Shown here: piece by piece, positions 1 to 8,607 of the stretch
How the letters are laid out: each line of letters begins with the position of its first letter
How positions within the stretch are numbered: the first letter of the stretch is position 1
Assembly: GCA_003389215.1 (NCBI GenBank)
Contig: QQVP01000019.1
Location: 1 to 64,000, forward strand
DNA length: 64,000 nucleotides
From: Planctomycetota bacterium
GTDB taxonomy: Bacteria; Planctomycetota; Planctomycetia; Pirellulales; UBA7805
Direction: 5' to 3'
The notes under the pieces: generated by a model
The model's input: the letters and a program-made list of their open reading frames with translations, nothing else
Databases searched by the model: none
Told to the model about the DNA's origin: nothing
Made by a program: the position numbers and the translations under genes

Positions 1-320
1 AGTTGTTGGCGCTGCGGGACCGCGGACATCGCCTGGCGGCGTATGGCGCGGCTGCCAAGGGGACGATGCTGCTCAACGCCCTCGATCTGCCGGCCGACAC
101 CTTGGAGTTCGTAGCGGATCGCAATCTCCACAAGCACGGCAAACGCCTGCCGGGCGTCGACTGCCCGATCGTCGATGGCGATCAGTTGTTGGCCCGCCGG
201 CCGGACTATGTCCTGCTGCTCGCCTGGAACCACCACGAGGAGATTCTTCGCCAGCAGGCGGCGTACCGCGCCCAAGGTGGCAAGTTCATCATTCCCCTGC
301 CCCGCTTCGAGATCGTCTAA
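1..320 (+). CDS. C-methyltransferase, C-terminal fragment (cut by window edge)
   Basis: Only the last ~105 residues are inside the window and the frame is open to the left edge, so this is a 5'-truncated view, not a pseudogene. The visible part matches the C-terminal domain of sugar C-methyltransferases, a Rossmann-like domain following the SAM domain. It has a glycine-rich strand-turn (AAYGAAAKG), then an alternating VADRN / LLLAWNH pattern. These enzymes methylate carbon atoms of NDP-sugars or related precursors; the catalytic SAM domain is not visible. The next methyltransferase starts 21 nt downstream on the same strand and ends in the same kind of domain, so the two probably form one transcription unit. 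The family assignment is good; the substrate is unknown. Confidence 0.75.
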   Translation, partial: LLALRDRGHRLAAYGAAAKGTMLLNALDLPADTLEFVADRNLHKHGKRLPGVDCPIVDGDQLLARRPDYVLLLAWNHHEEILRQQAAYRAQGGKFIIPLPRFEIV

Positions 321-341
321 ACGGACGGCACGCGGATAGCC

Positions 342-1583
342 ATGGCCGATAACGGGACGTCCGACGCTGCTGCCGCCGCTCCCCCGCACGACGCCGGCGC
401 CGCCGGGCGATGTCCGGCGTGCCTCTCGGTCGACCTTCGGGGGTTCCTCGAGTACGAGCAGGTTCCGGTCCACGGGGTGCTGCTGATGTATAGCCGAGAG
501 GCGGGGCGAGCGCACCCGCGGGCCGACTTGCAGCTGGCCGTCTGCTCAGCCTGTGGGTTCGTCACGAATGTGCGGTTCGAGGCCGGCCAACACGAGTACG
601 GTCCCGACTACGAAGAGTCGCAACACTGCTCGTCGACCTTCAGTCGTTTCGCCGCTGAGCTCGCACGGCGCCTCGTCGATGATTTCGACTTGCGCGAGAA
701 GTCGATCGTCGAGATCGGCTGCGGCAAGGGAGAGTTCCTCGCCGAATTGTGCCGGGTTGGCAACAACCGCGGTGTGGGCATCGATCCGGCCTGTCGGCCG
801 GAACGGATCGATGCGGCCACGGCCGAGCGGATCGAGTTTCGACCAGAGTTCTACTCTGCGCAGCACGCCGGTCTGGCCGCCGACATGATTTGCTGCCGGC
901 ATACGCTCGAGCACATCCAGCCGGTCCACGAGTTCCTCACGCTGGTGCGTCGCAACATCAAGTCCGGCACGCGGCCAGTTGTCTTCTGCGAGGTCCCGAG
1001 CCTGGAGATCATCGTGCGCGAGGCCCGTTTCTGGGACCTCTACTACGAGCATTGCTCGTACTTCGACCGGGCGTCGCTGGCGACGCTCTTCGAGCGGACC
1101 GGATTCGATGTGCTGGACGTCTGGCTCGACTACGACGAACAGTATTTGTGCCTGACGGCGCGGCCGTCCGATCAAGCGGCCGACGAGCGTCGGGAAAGTC
1201 GAGCCACGGCGAACGCGGATCCGGATGTCGCCTCCCCCATGGCCGACTTCGCCGCGCGTTGCCGAGCAAGTATCACCCAGTGGCGCGAAGTCCTTGCCGC
1301 CTGGAGCGAACAGCAGCTTCGTCCCGTCCTGTGGGGAGCCGGGTCGAAGTGCGTGGCATTCCTGGCGGCCACCGGGCTCGATGAGGAAGTCGAGTACGTG
1401 GTCGACATCAACCCCTACAAGCAAGATCGCTTCCTGCCCGGTACGGGGCACCTTGTCGTCGCCCCCGAATCTTTGCGCGAGTATCGTCCCCGTCGTGTGC
1501 TAGCCATGAACTCCGTCTACCGCCAGGAAATCCAGGCCCAGCTCGATGCGCTCGGCCTGGACGCCGAACTGCACACGCTCTAG
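342..1583 (+). CDS. Class I SAM-dependent C-methyltransferase with zinc-binding N-terminus
   Basis: This 413-residue protein has the three-part layout of sugar C-methyltransferases. A zinc-binding N-terminal domain has cysteine pairs at C24/C27 and C68/C71. A SAM domain follows, with motif I (VEIGCGKG) at about 123-130 and a downstream CRHTLEHI stretch. A C-terminal Rossmann-like domain begins near WGAGSKCVAFL. Such enzymes usually modify NDP-keto-sugars, so it fits a glycan or glycolipid locus. It follows the truncated methyltransferase by 21 nt. Its TAG stop shares the palindrome CTAG with the stop of the convergent exporter gene, so the two genes overlap tail to tail. The start ATG gives a full-length family member. 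Substrate cannot be read from sequence. Confidence 0.85.
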   Translation: MADNGTSDAAAAAPPHDAGAAGRCPACLSVDLRGFLEYEQVPVHGVLLMYSREAGRAHPRADLQLAVCSACGFVTNVRFEAGQHEYGPDYEESQHCSSTFSRFAAELARRLVDDFDLREKSIVEIGCGKGEFLAELCRVGNNRGVGIDPACRPERIDAATAERIEFRPEFYSAQHAGLAADMICCRHTLEHIQPVHEFLTLVRRNIKSGTRPVVFCEVPSLEIIVREARFWDLYYEHCSYFDRASLATLFERTGFDVLDVWLDYDEQYLCLTARPSDQAADERRESRATANADPDVASPMADFAARCRASITQWREVLAAWSEQQLRPVLWGAGSKCVAFLAATGLDEEVEYVVDINPYKQDRFLPGTGHLVVAPESLREYRPRRVLAMNSVYRQEIQAQLDALGLDAELHTL

Positions 1584-3952
1584 CCGGCCCGACGGGTGTC
1601 AGTTTCTGGTTGGGGCTCAGCCGATGCAGGCGGCTCGGTCGACGGCGCACTTCCCGCCTCTACGTCGCCGTGCCCGTCAATTTCCAAGTGATCGTGCGTG
1701 CGTTCCTTGTCGCTGCGAGGGCGAAACGCGCGACCTAGCGGCGAAGCCAGCAATGCCGGAAGCACGATCAGGTCGCCCAGCAAGGCCGCCAACAACAGCC
1801 CGCACATGAGCCAAGCGAATTGTGAGATCGGCACGAATGGACTCGCGGCGAACACAAGCAGACCGAGCCCGCAGATCAGCGTGGTATGGAGCATCGCCGT
1901 CGCGGACGAGGCATAGGCCAGGCGAATCGCGTCGACCTGCGAGCGTCCTTCGAGCAGGCCTCGACGGTACCAGATCAGAAAGTGGGACGTGTCGTCGACG
2001 GCAATGCCGAGGGCCACGCTGGCCGTCATCATGGCCCCGATGTCGACCGCCCGACCGAGCCATCCCATCAAGCCGAACAGTAAGAGCGCCGGTAGCACGT
2101 TGGGCAACATGGAGATCAGGCCCGCCGCAGGACGACCGATAATTACGGTCATGGCGATGGCGATCAGCACGAACGCGGTGAGAAAACTGACCCCCAGATC
2201 CTCCAGCAGTTGTTGCTGCGCGGCGCACACCAGAGGAACGCCCCCGGCGACACGACTGGTCGCCCCCAAGGCCACGGCCTCCGCGTCGGCGGTCAAGAGC
2301 CTATCGACCTGGCTCCGCAGGTCGGCCAGCAGCGCGGGGTAGTCCACATCTCCAAGCGCCGGCACGCGAGCGCTGATGCGCCACAGTTCGGCGTCGTCCT
2401 CTTCGACAAGGAAGCGCAGCTTGTGAAACTCCTCGCGGGACTCTTCCATCCTCCGCTGCACGATCCCGCGGCGGGCGACGTCGCGAACGGAGCGACCCGC
2501 GGGCAACTCGGGTACGAAGGTGGACACCGCCAGCGCGGCCCCGACCTCCGGCCGTTCGGCAATCTCGCGACGGACCCGTTCCAGAATCTTGGCCCTTTGG
2601 AACAGAGGGTATCGCTCTTCCTCGGTGGGTCGATCGAGTTGAATGATGACCTCGACCGGCACCAGCGGACCGATGTTCTCCTCCAGCCAGGCGTAGTTGC
2701 GGATTGGCACCGAATCGCGGTGGAACATGTCACTCAACGTCACCGTGGTGCGAATCTGCGTTACCCCCCAGACCAGGAGAGGAACCAGCGGCAGGATGAC
2801 GACGAGCACGAGGATCCAGCGTCGTGTGGCAAGTCGAAACAAGGGTTGCCACCAGACGCTCGGCGAAGCTTGCGTGCTGGCCACCGCACCGCTCGAGCCC
2901 CGCGGCCATCGTTCCAACAGAGCCGGCCAGAGCAGAAACAGCGCCGCCAGGGCGACCAAGACCCCGACGGAAGAGAAGACTCCGAACTTGACGATCGGTA
3001 CGATCTGGCTGACCGCCAGCGAGCCGAGTCCGATCGCCGTGGTAAACGAGGCCAGTGCACAAGGGACCCAACCGTGACGAATGGCGCGGAGGAGCGCGTC
3101 GTCGTTGTCGCGTTCGCGGAGCGCGTCGGTGTAGTAGCCCGTCATGTGCACGGCGCCCGAGATCGCCAACACGTAGATCAATCCCGGCATCATCAACAGT
3201 ACGGCGTCCATGCGGCTAAACAGATAGACCAGCGAGAGGCTCACCGCCCAGGCGAAGGCCGCCGTGGCAAAGACCGCAGCCACCAGGCGAACACGTCGCA
3301 GGCACAGCCAGGCGAGAAGGAGTCCGCAAAGCGCCGACACCCCGCCCATTTCGAGGAGCCATTTCTCGCTGGCCGCGTTGATGGCGACACTATCGATGGT
3401 CGGCCCCCCCAGGCGCAGCTCGTCTCGAGAAATGCCCAGGTCGTCCGTCACGCGATAGACGGCCGCCACGGCGGCGGCCCGCTCGGGGATCGCTTCGTCT
3501 TTGATCAGGGCGACGGCACAGGTCGTCTTGCCATCCTCGCCGAGCAGCCAACCACGCATTCGCTCCGTGGCGACCCGTCGCGACAGCTCGGCGGGTGGGG
3601 CTCGCAGCTGCGCGAGCGTCTCGCGCCCCGTGAAGACGCGGTCGAAGTAGACCGTGTCGGCCGTGGTGCTGGGATCCTCGACAGGCTCGACCAGACGCTG
3701 GGCGAGGGCATCGAGGCGGGCATCGTCGAGCGTGCACCCCGGCCAGCTGATCATCAACAGCTCGTCGCTGCCGAACCGCTCGCCAAACCACTCCAGATCG
3801 CGATACTCCTGGAAGCCCTTGGGCAGCCAGTCCATGACGTCGTTGGTATTCGACGCCAGGGCCTGTAGGGCCCCGTAGACGAAAACCGGAAAGCAGACCA
3901 GCGCGACCAGGCAGACCCAGGCTCCCGAGCGTCGGTATGATATAGAGCCCAT
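1580..3952 (-). CDS. MMPL/RND-family membrane exporter
   Basis: About 790 residues with the duplicated RND layout: one N-terminal membrane helix, a large periplasmic loop, a block of about five helices (starting near LEMGGVSALCGLLLAWL), a second periplasmic loop and a second helix block near the C-terminus. Two conserved cores, GAVHMTGYYTD and GIAVDDTSHFLIWYRR, mark the paired transmembrane domains. The family uses the proton gradient to move lipids or hydrophobic molecules outward. A TTG lies 9 nt upstream of the chosen ATG; I prefer the ATG (MGSISYRR), which leads straight into the first helix, though neither has a clear Shine-Dalgarno site. A charged 45-residue cytoplasmic tail ends the protein. 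Its neighbours suggest a lipid or glycolipid cargo. Confidence 0.85.
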   Translation of the reverse strand: MGSISYRRSGAWVCLVALVCFPVFVYGALQALASNTNDVMDWLPKGFQEYRDLEWFGERFGSDELLMISWPGCTLDDARLDALAQRLVEPVEDPSTTADTVYFDRVFTGRETLAQLRAPPAELSRRVATERMRGWLLGEDGKTTCAVALIKDEAIPERAAAVAAVYRVTDDLGISRDELRLGGPTIDSVAINAASEKWLLEMGGVSALCGLLLAWLCLRRVRLVAAVFATAAFAWAVSLSLVYLFSRMDAVLLMMPGLIYVLAISGAVHMTGYYTDALRERDNDDALLRAIRHGWVPCALASFTTAIGLGSLAVSQIVPIVKFGVFSSVGVLVALAALFLLWPALLERWPRGSSGAVASTQASPSVWWQPLFRLATRRWILVLVVILPLVPLLVWGVTQIRTTVTLSDMFHRDSVPIRNYAWLEENIGPLVPVEVIIQLDRPTEEERYPLFQRAKILERVRREIAERPEVGAALAVSTFVPELPAGRSVRDVARRGIVQRRMEESREEFHKLRFLVEEDDAELWRISARVPALGDVDYPALLADLRSQVDRLLTADAEAVALGATSRVAGGVPLVCAAQQQLLEDLGVSFLTAFVLIAIAMTVIIGRPAAGLISMLPNVLPALLLFGLMGWLGRAVDIGAMMTASVALGIAVDDTSHFLIWYRRGLLEGRSQVDAIRLAYASSATAMLHTTLICGLGLLVFAASPFVPISQFAWLMCGLLLAALLGDLIVLPALLASPLGRAFRPRSDKERTHDHLEIDGHGDVEAGSAPSTEPPASAEPQPETDTRRAG

Positions 3953-4384
3953 GCACGCCAACCGTGGTGAATTGCCAAACGCGTTTCGAGTCGCTCACGA
4001 CTTGGGTGGTCGAAGAATTGGCAAACGGGCCCAGCCCGAGTTACGGCAGAGTGGTGTCTGCCCAGCGACCGGCCCGATGTCGCGTTCGACAAAGGTCAGT
4101 ATCGCAAGCGACAATTTGAGCGGCAATATCGAGCGCGACGGATGCGTTGGCGACGTCGCCCTGGGGTCCGCCCCCGGAGGCAGCCCGCGTGCCGCAGGTG
4201 AGACGTGAGTGCCGAAGGTGAGACGGGGGAGCCCAGCACCGCAGAGTCTCAGTCTTTGCAGTTCCCCTATTCTCACGATTAGGGCTGACCTCGGGTGCCT
4301 GGCTTGTTATCCTTGGGCTTCGTTTTTCGAGGGAACTTCGTCGTCAAGGCAGTCAATACCAGGGACGAATTCCACAGGCAGGAG
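3953..4384. other. Non-coding gap between divergent exporter and SDR genes
   Basis: This 432-base stretch separates two divergent genes. Open frames inside it (for example on the plus strand up to 4208) lack family features and a Shine-Dalgarno site and are not called. Promoters for both neighbours should lie here, but I cannot point to a convincing -35/-10 pair. A short tandem repeat at 4189-4225 is listed separately. Confidence 0.5.
4189..4225. repeat. Two-copy tandem repeat, 20-nt period
   Basis: GTGCCGCAGGTGAGACG at 4189-4205 recurs as GTGCCGAAGGTGAGACG at 4209-4225, with one mismatch and a 3-nt spacer. It lies about 160 nt upstream of the SDR start, in the divergent gap. It could be a regulator-binding pair or slipped-strand duplication; two copies do not decide. 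Confidence 0.6.
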
Positions 4385-5965
4385 ATGACTTCAACCTATA
4401 CCCTCCTCACCGGCGCAACGGGCCTCGTCGGTCGCTACCTGATTCGTGACCTGCTACTGGAGGGCCAACGACTCGCCCTGCTGGTGCGACGCTCGCGACG
4501 CCAAACCGCCGTCGAGCGCGTCGAGGCGATCCTGCAGCACTGGGAAAAGGACCTCCCGGAACCGCTGCCCCGTCCGGTGGTGCTCGAAGGCAACATCACG
4601 GAAGAACGGCTCGGGCTGTCGAGCGCGTCGACTGCCTGGATCGCGGCCCACTGCTCCCGTGTGATTCACAACGCGGCCACGCTGCAGTTTCACGGTAGTG
4701 ACCGCAGCGGAGAGCCGTGGTCGACCAACCTGGGTGGCACTCGCAATACGCTCGAGCTGTGCCGGGCGACCGGCATCGCCGACTTGCATTACGTCTCGAC
4801 CGCCTACGTCTGCGGAATTCGCGACGACCTGGTCCGCGAGGACGAGCTCGACACCGGCCAGTCGTTTCGCAACGACTACGAACGGAGCAAGTTCGAGGCG
4901 GAGAAATTGGTCCGCGCGGCCGACTTCCTCGAACAGCTGACCGTCTATCGACCCAGCGTGATCGGCGGGGACTCGCGAACGGGCTATACGAGCACCTATC
5001 ACGGGCTGTACCTCTATCTGAGGCTGCTGTCGTTGTTGGTCCATAACGTGCCGCCTGGGCCGGACGGGGTGCGGCATACGCCGATTCAGCTGCCGCTGCG
5101 CGGAGACGAGCCACGGAATCTGGTAGCGGTCGATTGGGTGTCTCGTGTCATTTGTCGCTTGCTTGACACGCCGGCGGCGCACGGCGGCACCTATCACCTG
5201 ACACCCGCACGCGGTGTGACCGCGCGGGACCTGGTTGAGGCCGCCTACGAACACTTCAATTCGCGCGGCGTCGAGTTTGCCGGGGAGCAGGCCGCCCGCG
5301 ATGAAAAGGGGCCGAGCGGGTTCGGCCAGGCCGTATTCGAGAATAAGAGCATTTACGAGGCCTACGAAACGAGCGATCCTCAGTTCGATCGTGCGCAGCT
5401 TCTCCGCTTTGCCGCCGACATTCCCGAACCATGCCTGGGTAAGGACGCCATTCTCAACTACTGGAGATTCGCCGAGGCGGATGACTGGGGCAGGCGACGT
5501 GAACCGGAGCCTGAAGTCCCCTGCTGGATTGCCGATCAGCTGCGACCTTCGACCGTGGAAGCACCGAGTAGCGTCTCGGCCGGCAGCGACACGCCTCCTG
5601 GCGGCACCAACGGCAGCGGCACGCCCGACTCGGCAGGCCCGCGCGTGTTCGGCCTCGATGTCCGCGGTCCCGGTGGCGGCCAGTGGACGGTCCGCCTGGG
5701 TGATGACCGGCACTTCGAAGTCGAGCTCGGCCTGCCGAACGCCGAGGCAGAAGCGGTGCAGATCGACGCCCGTGATTTGGCGGCACGCCTCCAGGCGGGG
5801 GGAGCCGCGGCCAGCGACAGTCAGGTTGCTACCGAAGCCGCGGGCCGTCTACTCGCGGAGCTCGTGAGCGGGGCTATGGAGTCCTCTGGTCCGACCGTCG
5901 ACACCAAAACGGCACCGACCGTCTCGGTCGACCCGCCGGACGAGAGCGTGCTCCGCCTAGAGTGA
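4385..5965 (+). CDS. Thioester-reductase-like SDR (NAD_binding_4 type)
   Basis: A 526-residue extended short-chain dehydrogenase. The nucleotide-binding TGATGLVG motif is at residues 9-16, the catalytic serine region is at STAYVCG, and the Tyr-Lys pair (YERSK) is near residue 165. The fold and spacing match the NAD_binding_4 group, which includes the reductase domains that release acyl thioesters from NRPS/PKS carriers and fatty acyl-CoA reductases. The ~130 residues after the SDR core form a Pro/Ser/Gly-rich linker and a small C-terminal module I do not recognise. I chose the ATG at 4385, directly preceded by AGGAG, over the upstream GTG at 4295. The last 9 nt overlap the convergent glycosyltransferase gene. 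The likely job is reducing a fatty or polyketide acyl chain; this is inference. Confidence 0.75.
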   Translation: MTSTYTLLTGATGLVGRYLIRDLLLEGQRLALLVRRSRRQTAVERVEAILQHWEKDLPEPLPRPVVLEGNITEERLGLSSASTAWIAAHCSRVIHNAATLQFHGSDRSGEPWSTNLGGTRNTLELCRATGIADLHYVSTAYVCGIRDDLVREDELDTGQSFRNDYERSKFEAEKLVRAADFLEQLTVYRPSVIGGDSRTGYTSTYHGLYLYLRLLSLLVHNVPPGPDGVRHTPIQLPLRGDEPRNLVAVDWVSRVICRLLDTPAAHGGTYHLTPARGVTARDLVEAAYEHFNSRGVEFAGEQAARDEKGPSGFGQAVFENKSIYEAYETSDPQFDRAQLLRFAADIPEPCLGKDAILNYWRFAEADDWGRRREPEPEVPCWIADQLRPSTVEAPSSVSAGSDTPPGGTNGSGTPDSAGPRVFGLDVRGPGGGQWTVRLGDDRHFEVELGLPNAEAEAVQIDARDLAARLQAGGAAASDSQVATEAAGRLLAELVSGAMESSGPTVDTKTAPTVSVDPPDESVLRLE

Positions 5966-7219
5966 GGTATGCGGCCCTGACTCGGGTAACGGCGAGTCGG
6001 TATAGGGCCGATACTCGACCAACCGCACGGACCGAGAAGGCGAGATCTCGTAGTCGATGCCGCGCCACTTCACGCGTCGCAGCACCATCAGCCGCGTCAG
6101 AACGGTCGGGTAGAGAACCTGGGTGACGGGCACCGAGATCGCAGTGAGCGCCGCAAGCGCGGGGGTGAACCACCGCGTCGGTTCGCCCCGTGCGCGAACG
6201 ATGCGGCGGACGGCCCACTCCATCGGGGCCAGCAGACCGAGCAACGCCAGGTCGTAGAGCACAAGACCCACAGCCAGCCAGACCAGACTCGTCAGGTCCC
6301 CTTGCAGGCCAGCGGCGATCATGGCCGCGACGGCCGCCGCCGGCACCAGCGCCGTGATGACGGCGTGAAAGACCACCAGCGGCCAGGCGCGGTGGTACAG
6401 CCGCGCGGTGAGCAGCTGCCGGGTGACCCAGGAGAAGAAACCGCCCAACGTACAGGCCTCGCGATTGACCATCATCAGCGAGGGCACGAAGGCGACGCTC
6501 AGACCGGTCGAGCGGAGCACCTGGGGCATCATCGTGTCTTCACAAAAAGCGTGGGCCCAGCGCTCGAGCACGTCAGTTTCCCGCAGCACCCGGGCCTTGA
6601 TCGCCATCGTGCCACCCCAGGGGATGGCGTAGCAGAACATCTGTACGACCGCCGCCGCATTCCAGTGGTAGCGGACCAGTGAGCCGAGTTGCGCCTGTCG
6701 CGGCATGTACCAGCGATTGCCGGTTGCCACGCCTACCGATTCGTCGGCCAAAGCGCCGGCGAATTCCCGCAGCCAGCTGCGGTGTGGAATCGTATCGGCG
6801 TCGAGCAGGGCTACAAAGGCGCACTCGTCCGGGAGCTGGTCGACGGCGGTAAGCAGGCTGCTGCACTTCAGGCTGCACGTCGACCGCCGCTCTGCCAGGG
6901 CGACGATTTCGAACGACGCCGCAGCGTGTCCTGCCGCGATCTGCTGAACCAGCTGCCAGGCTGGATCCTCGCGACTGTCGACCACCACCTGGACCCGGTA
7001 GTTCGGATAGTCGAGCTGCACGAGCGCCGAGAGACAATCCTCCAGAAACGGATCGCGGCCACGCAGACAGAGCACCACGGTGGCCGGCGGGCAGGCCGCA
7101 TCCTCCGGCAGGGGGCGGCGAAACTGCCACAGCGCCCGCACGAACGCCGCCACCAGAAAGCCCTGGCTGATGAAGAGAATGGCGAGCAGCCCGTTGATGC
7201 CGATGACGACGTCATTCAC
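5957..7219 (-). CDS. Family 2 glycosyltransferase, membrane-bound
   Basis: 420 residues with a membrane helix at about 6-30, a GT-A catalytic domain, and three or more helices toward the C-terminus. The catalytic domain shows the strand TVVLCLRGRD, the metal-binding DAD at 140-142, an acidic CEDTMM region near 220 and a WVTRQLL motif like the (Q/R)xxRW of processive GT2 enzymes. This architecture transfers sugars from nucleotide donors to lipid or polysaccharide acceptors at the inner membrane. The start overlaps the end of the condensation-type gene by 4 nt (ATGA), so the two are probably translationally coupled. The acceptor is unknown; the neighbours suggest a lipid. Confidence 0.85.
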   Translation of the reverse strand: MNDVVIGINGLLAILFISQGFLVAAFVRALWQFRRPLPEDAACPPATVVLCLRGRDPFLEDCLSALVQLDYPNYRVQVVVDSREDPAWQLVQQIAAGHAAASFEIVALAERRSTCSLKCSSLLTAVDQLPDECAFVALLDADTIPHRSWLREFAGALADESVGVATGNRWYMPRQAQLGSLVRYHWNAAAVVQMFCYAIPWGGTMAIKARVLRETDVLERWAHAFCEDTMMPQVLRSTGLSVAFVPSLMMVNREACTLGGFFSWVTRQLLTARLYHRAWPLVVFHAVITALVPAAAVAAMIAAGLQGDLTSLVWLAVGLVLYDLALLGLLAPMEWAVRRIVRARGEPTRWFTPALAALTAISVPVTQVLYPTVLTRLMVLRRVKWRGIDYEISPSRSVRLVEYRPYTDSPLPESGPHTSL

Positions 7220-8607
7220 GGTGCCGGTTCCCCTGCGGTCTGGGCGATCGGACGTTTCTTCCCGACGAACCTTCGCTCCGCGTCCGCAGAGCGATGCAGG
7301 CGATCGACGTAGCGGTCGAGCAAGTCGGCCGCCTCGGTCGAGGAGAGGGCCCGTGAATCGTAGTGGAGCGACACACCTAGTCGTCCGGCATAGGTCAGCA
7401 GACTAAACCCGGCACAGGTTTGGGGGCGTAGCGGACCCAGGCCTTCCACGTCCGTCAGCACAGCGTCGCCGATGGTCAGGCGGCCGTCGCTGCCCGTCAG
7501 CGGGGACGTTGCCCAGGGCTCGCCGAGATTGGACAGCGAGGCGGTCGCCACGCAGCGTTCATCCCAGTGGTGCCGCGCCAGGCCGCCGGGCAACATCCGT
7601 GCCACGACCAGCGAAAGGATGTAGGTGAAGCCGAGGTGACGGCGCTTGATCAGATCCATCTGTTCGTGAAGCGAACGGAGGAGGTCCGCTTCGTCGCGGC
7701 CGTCTTCCTTGCGACGATCGAGAAACACCGAACTCACCACGTTCGCTGCCGGCAACTCGACATCTGCCGCCGAGCGCAGGTTCATGGGCACCATGATGCG
7801 CAGCCAGTCCTGCTCATCGCCAATCTTCAGGTCGTGGCGCCACTCGATGAGCGTGACGAACAAATCGCGTAAGGCCAGATCGTTGAGCGTGGCTCCCTGC
7901 TGTCGCGCCGCCGCACGGAACTTCCGCGTGGCGTTCGGATCGAGGTGGGCCGTGAGGGCCGCCGGATAGTCGGGCGCGGGCGACGAGTCGCGGAGGCGAA
8001 GTTCGTGGGGACGCAGCGGTACCGGTTTGCGGGCGAGGAATTCACGCACGCCGAACAGTCCCGATAGCTGTGGGACGAAGAGCCGCAGCACCCGCGTGGC
8101 GGTTAGTCCGAAGCGGTTTCGCCCTGGCAACCTTTGCGAATCGACCGGCGGCAAAGCGGGGGCGGAGCGTTCGCTGGCATACGCCGCGTAGCGGGTGAGC
8201 CACTCCTCCGCGAACTGAAACCCGGCGGCGCCGTCGCAGCAGGCGTGGTGAAACTGGAGAATCAGCTCGGTCCCATCGCCGTCGACGGAGGCCGACACGC
8301 GCAGGCCTGCCTCTTCTTCGATCTTCAGTGGCGAGAGCGTCTCTTCGCGAGCCGCGCGAGGGCCCTCGCTCCACCGCAAGGGGTGAGGCTCGGCCGGGAC
8401 CCAGACGCAGCGACGGTCCTGCAGGCGACTGACGCGTGCTCTTAGCAGTGGATGCCGAGCGACGGAGTCGGCGAGTGCTCGCTCCAGCGGCGAGCGGTGC
8501 AGGCAGCCCGCGAACCGGAGGCGGAGGACGAAGTTCCACGGATACGCAGGACGGTCGTCTTGGACGAGCGACTCCTCGAAGGCGGTCAATCCCAAGGGAT
8601 AGGTCAT
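7216..8607 (-). CDS. Condensation-domain acyltransferase (PapA/WS-DGAT-like)
   Basis: 463 residues with the HHxxxDG active-site signature (H120, H121, D125, G126) of the condensation / wax-ester-synthase / PapA superfamily. The N-terminus (FEESLVQDD) matches the usual first strand, and a second conserved region (VPMNLR) lies about 150 residues after the active site. It is a stand-alone domain with no carrier protein or adenylation domain, which is typical of enzymes that esterify a hydroxyl with an acyl thioester. It is the first gene of a two-gene unit with the glycosyltransferase and reads toward the SDR and exporter. Transfer of an acyl chain onto a glycolipid or diol is the natural reading, but substrate is not visible. 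Confidence 0.8.
   Translation of the reverse strand: MTYPLGLTAFEESLVQDDRPAYPWNFVLRLRFAGCLHRSPLERALADSVARHPLLRARVSRLQDRRCVWVPAEPHPLRWSEGPRAAREETLSPLKIEEEAGLRVSASVDGDGTELILQFHHACCDGAAGFQFAEEWLTRYAAYASERSAPALPPVDSQRLPGRNRFGLTATRVLRLFVPQLSGLFGVREFLARKPVPLRPHELRLRDSSPAPDYPAALTAHLDPNATRKFRAAARQQGATLNDLALRDLFVTLIEWRHDLKIGDEQDWLRIMVPMNLRSAADVELPAANVVSSVFLDRRKEDGRDEADLLRSLHEQMDLIKRRHLGFTYILSLVVARMLPGGLARHHWDERCVATASLSNLGEPWATSPLTGSDGRLTIGDAVLTDVEGLGPLRPQTCAGFSLLTYAGRLGVSLHYDSRALSSTEAADLLDRYVDRLHRSADAERRFVGKKRPIAQTAGEPAP

Noticed and set aside
2210-3868. A 552-codon plus-strand open frame opposite the MMPL exporter
   Set aside because: It is a GC shadow: no family features, low-complexity composition, and the minus strand has clear RND motifs.
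4454-5713. A 419-codon minus-strand open frame opposite the thioester-reductase-like SDR
   Set aside because: The plus strand carries the Rossmann motif and YxxxK; the antisense translation has no recognisable features.
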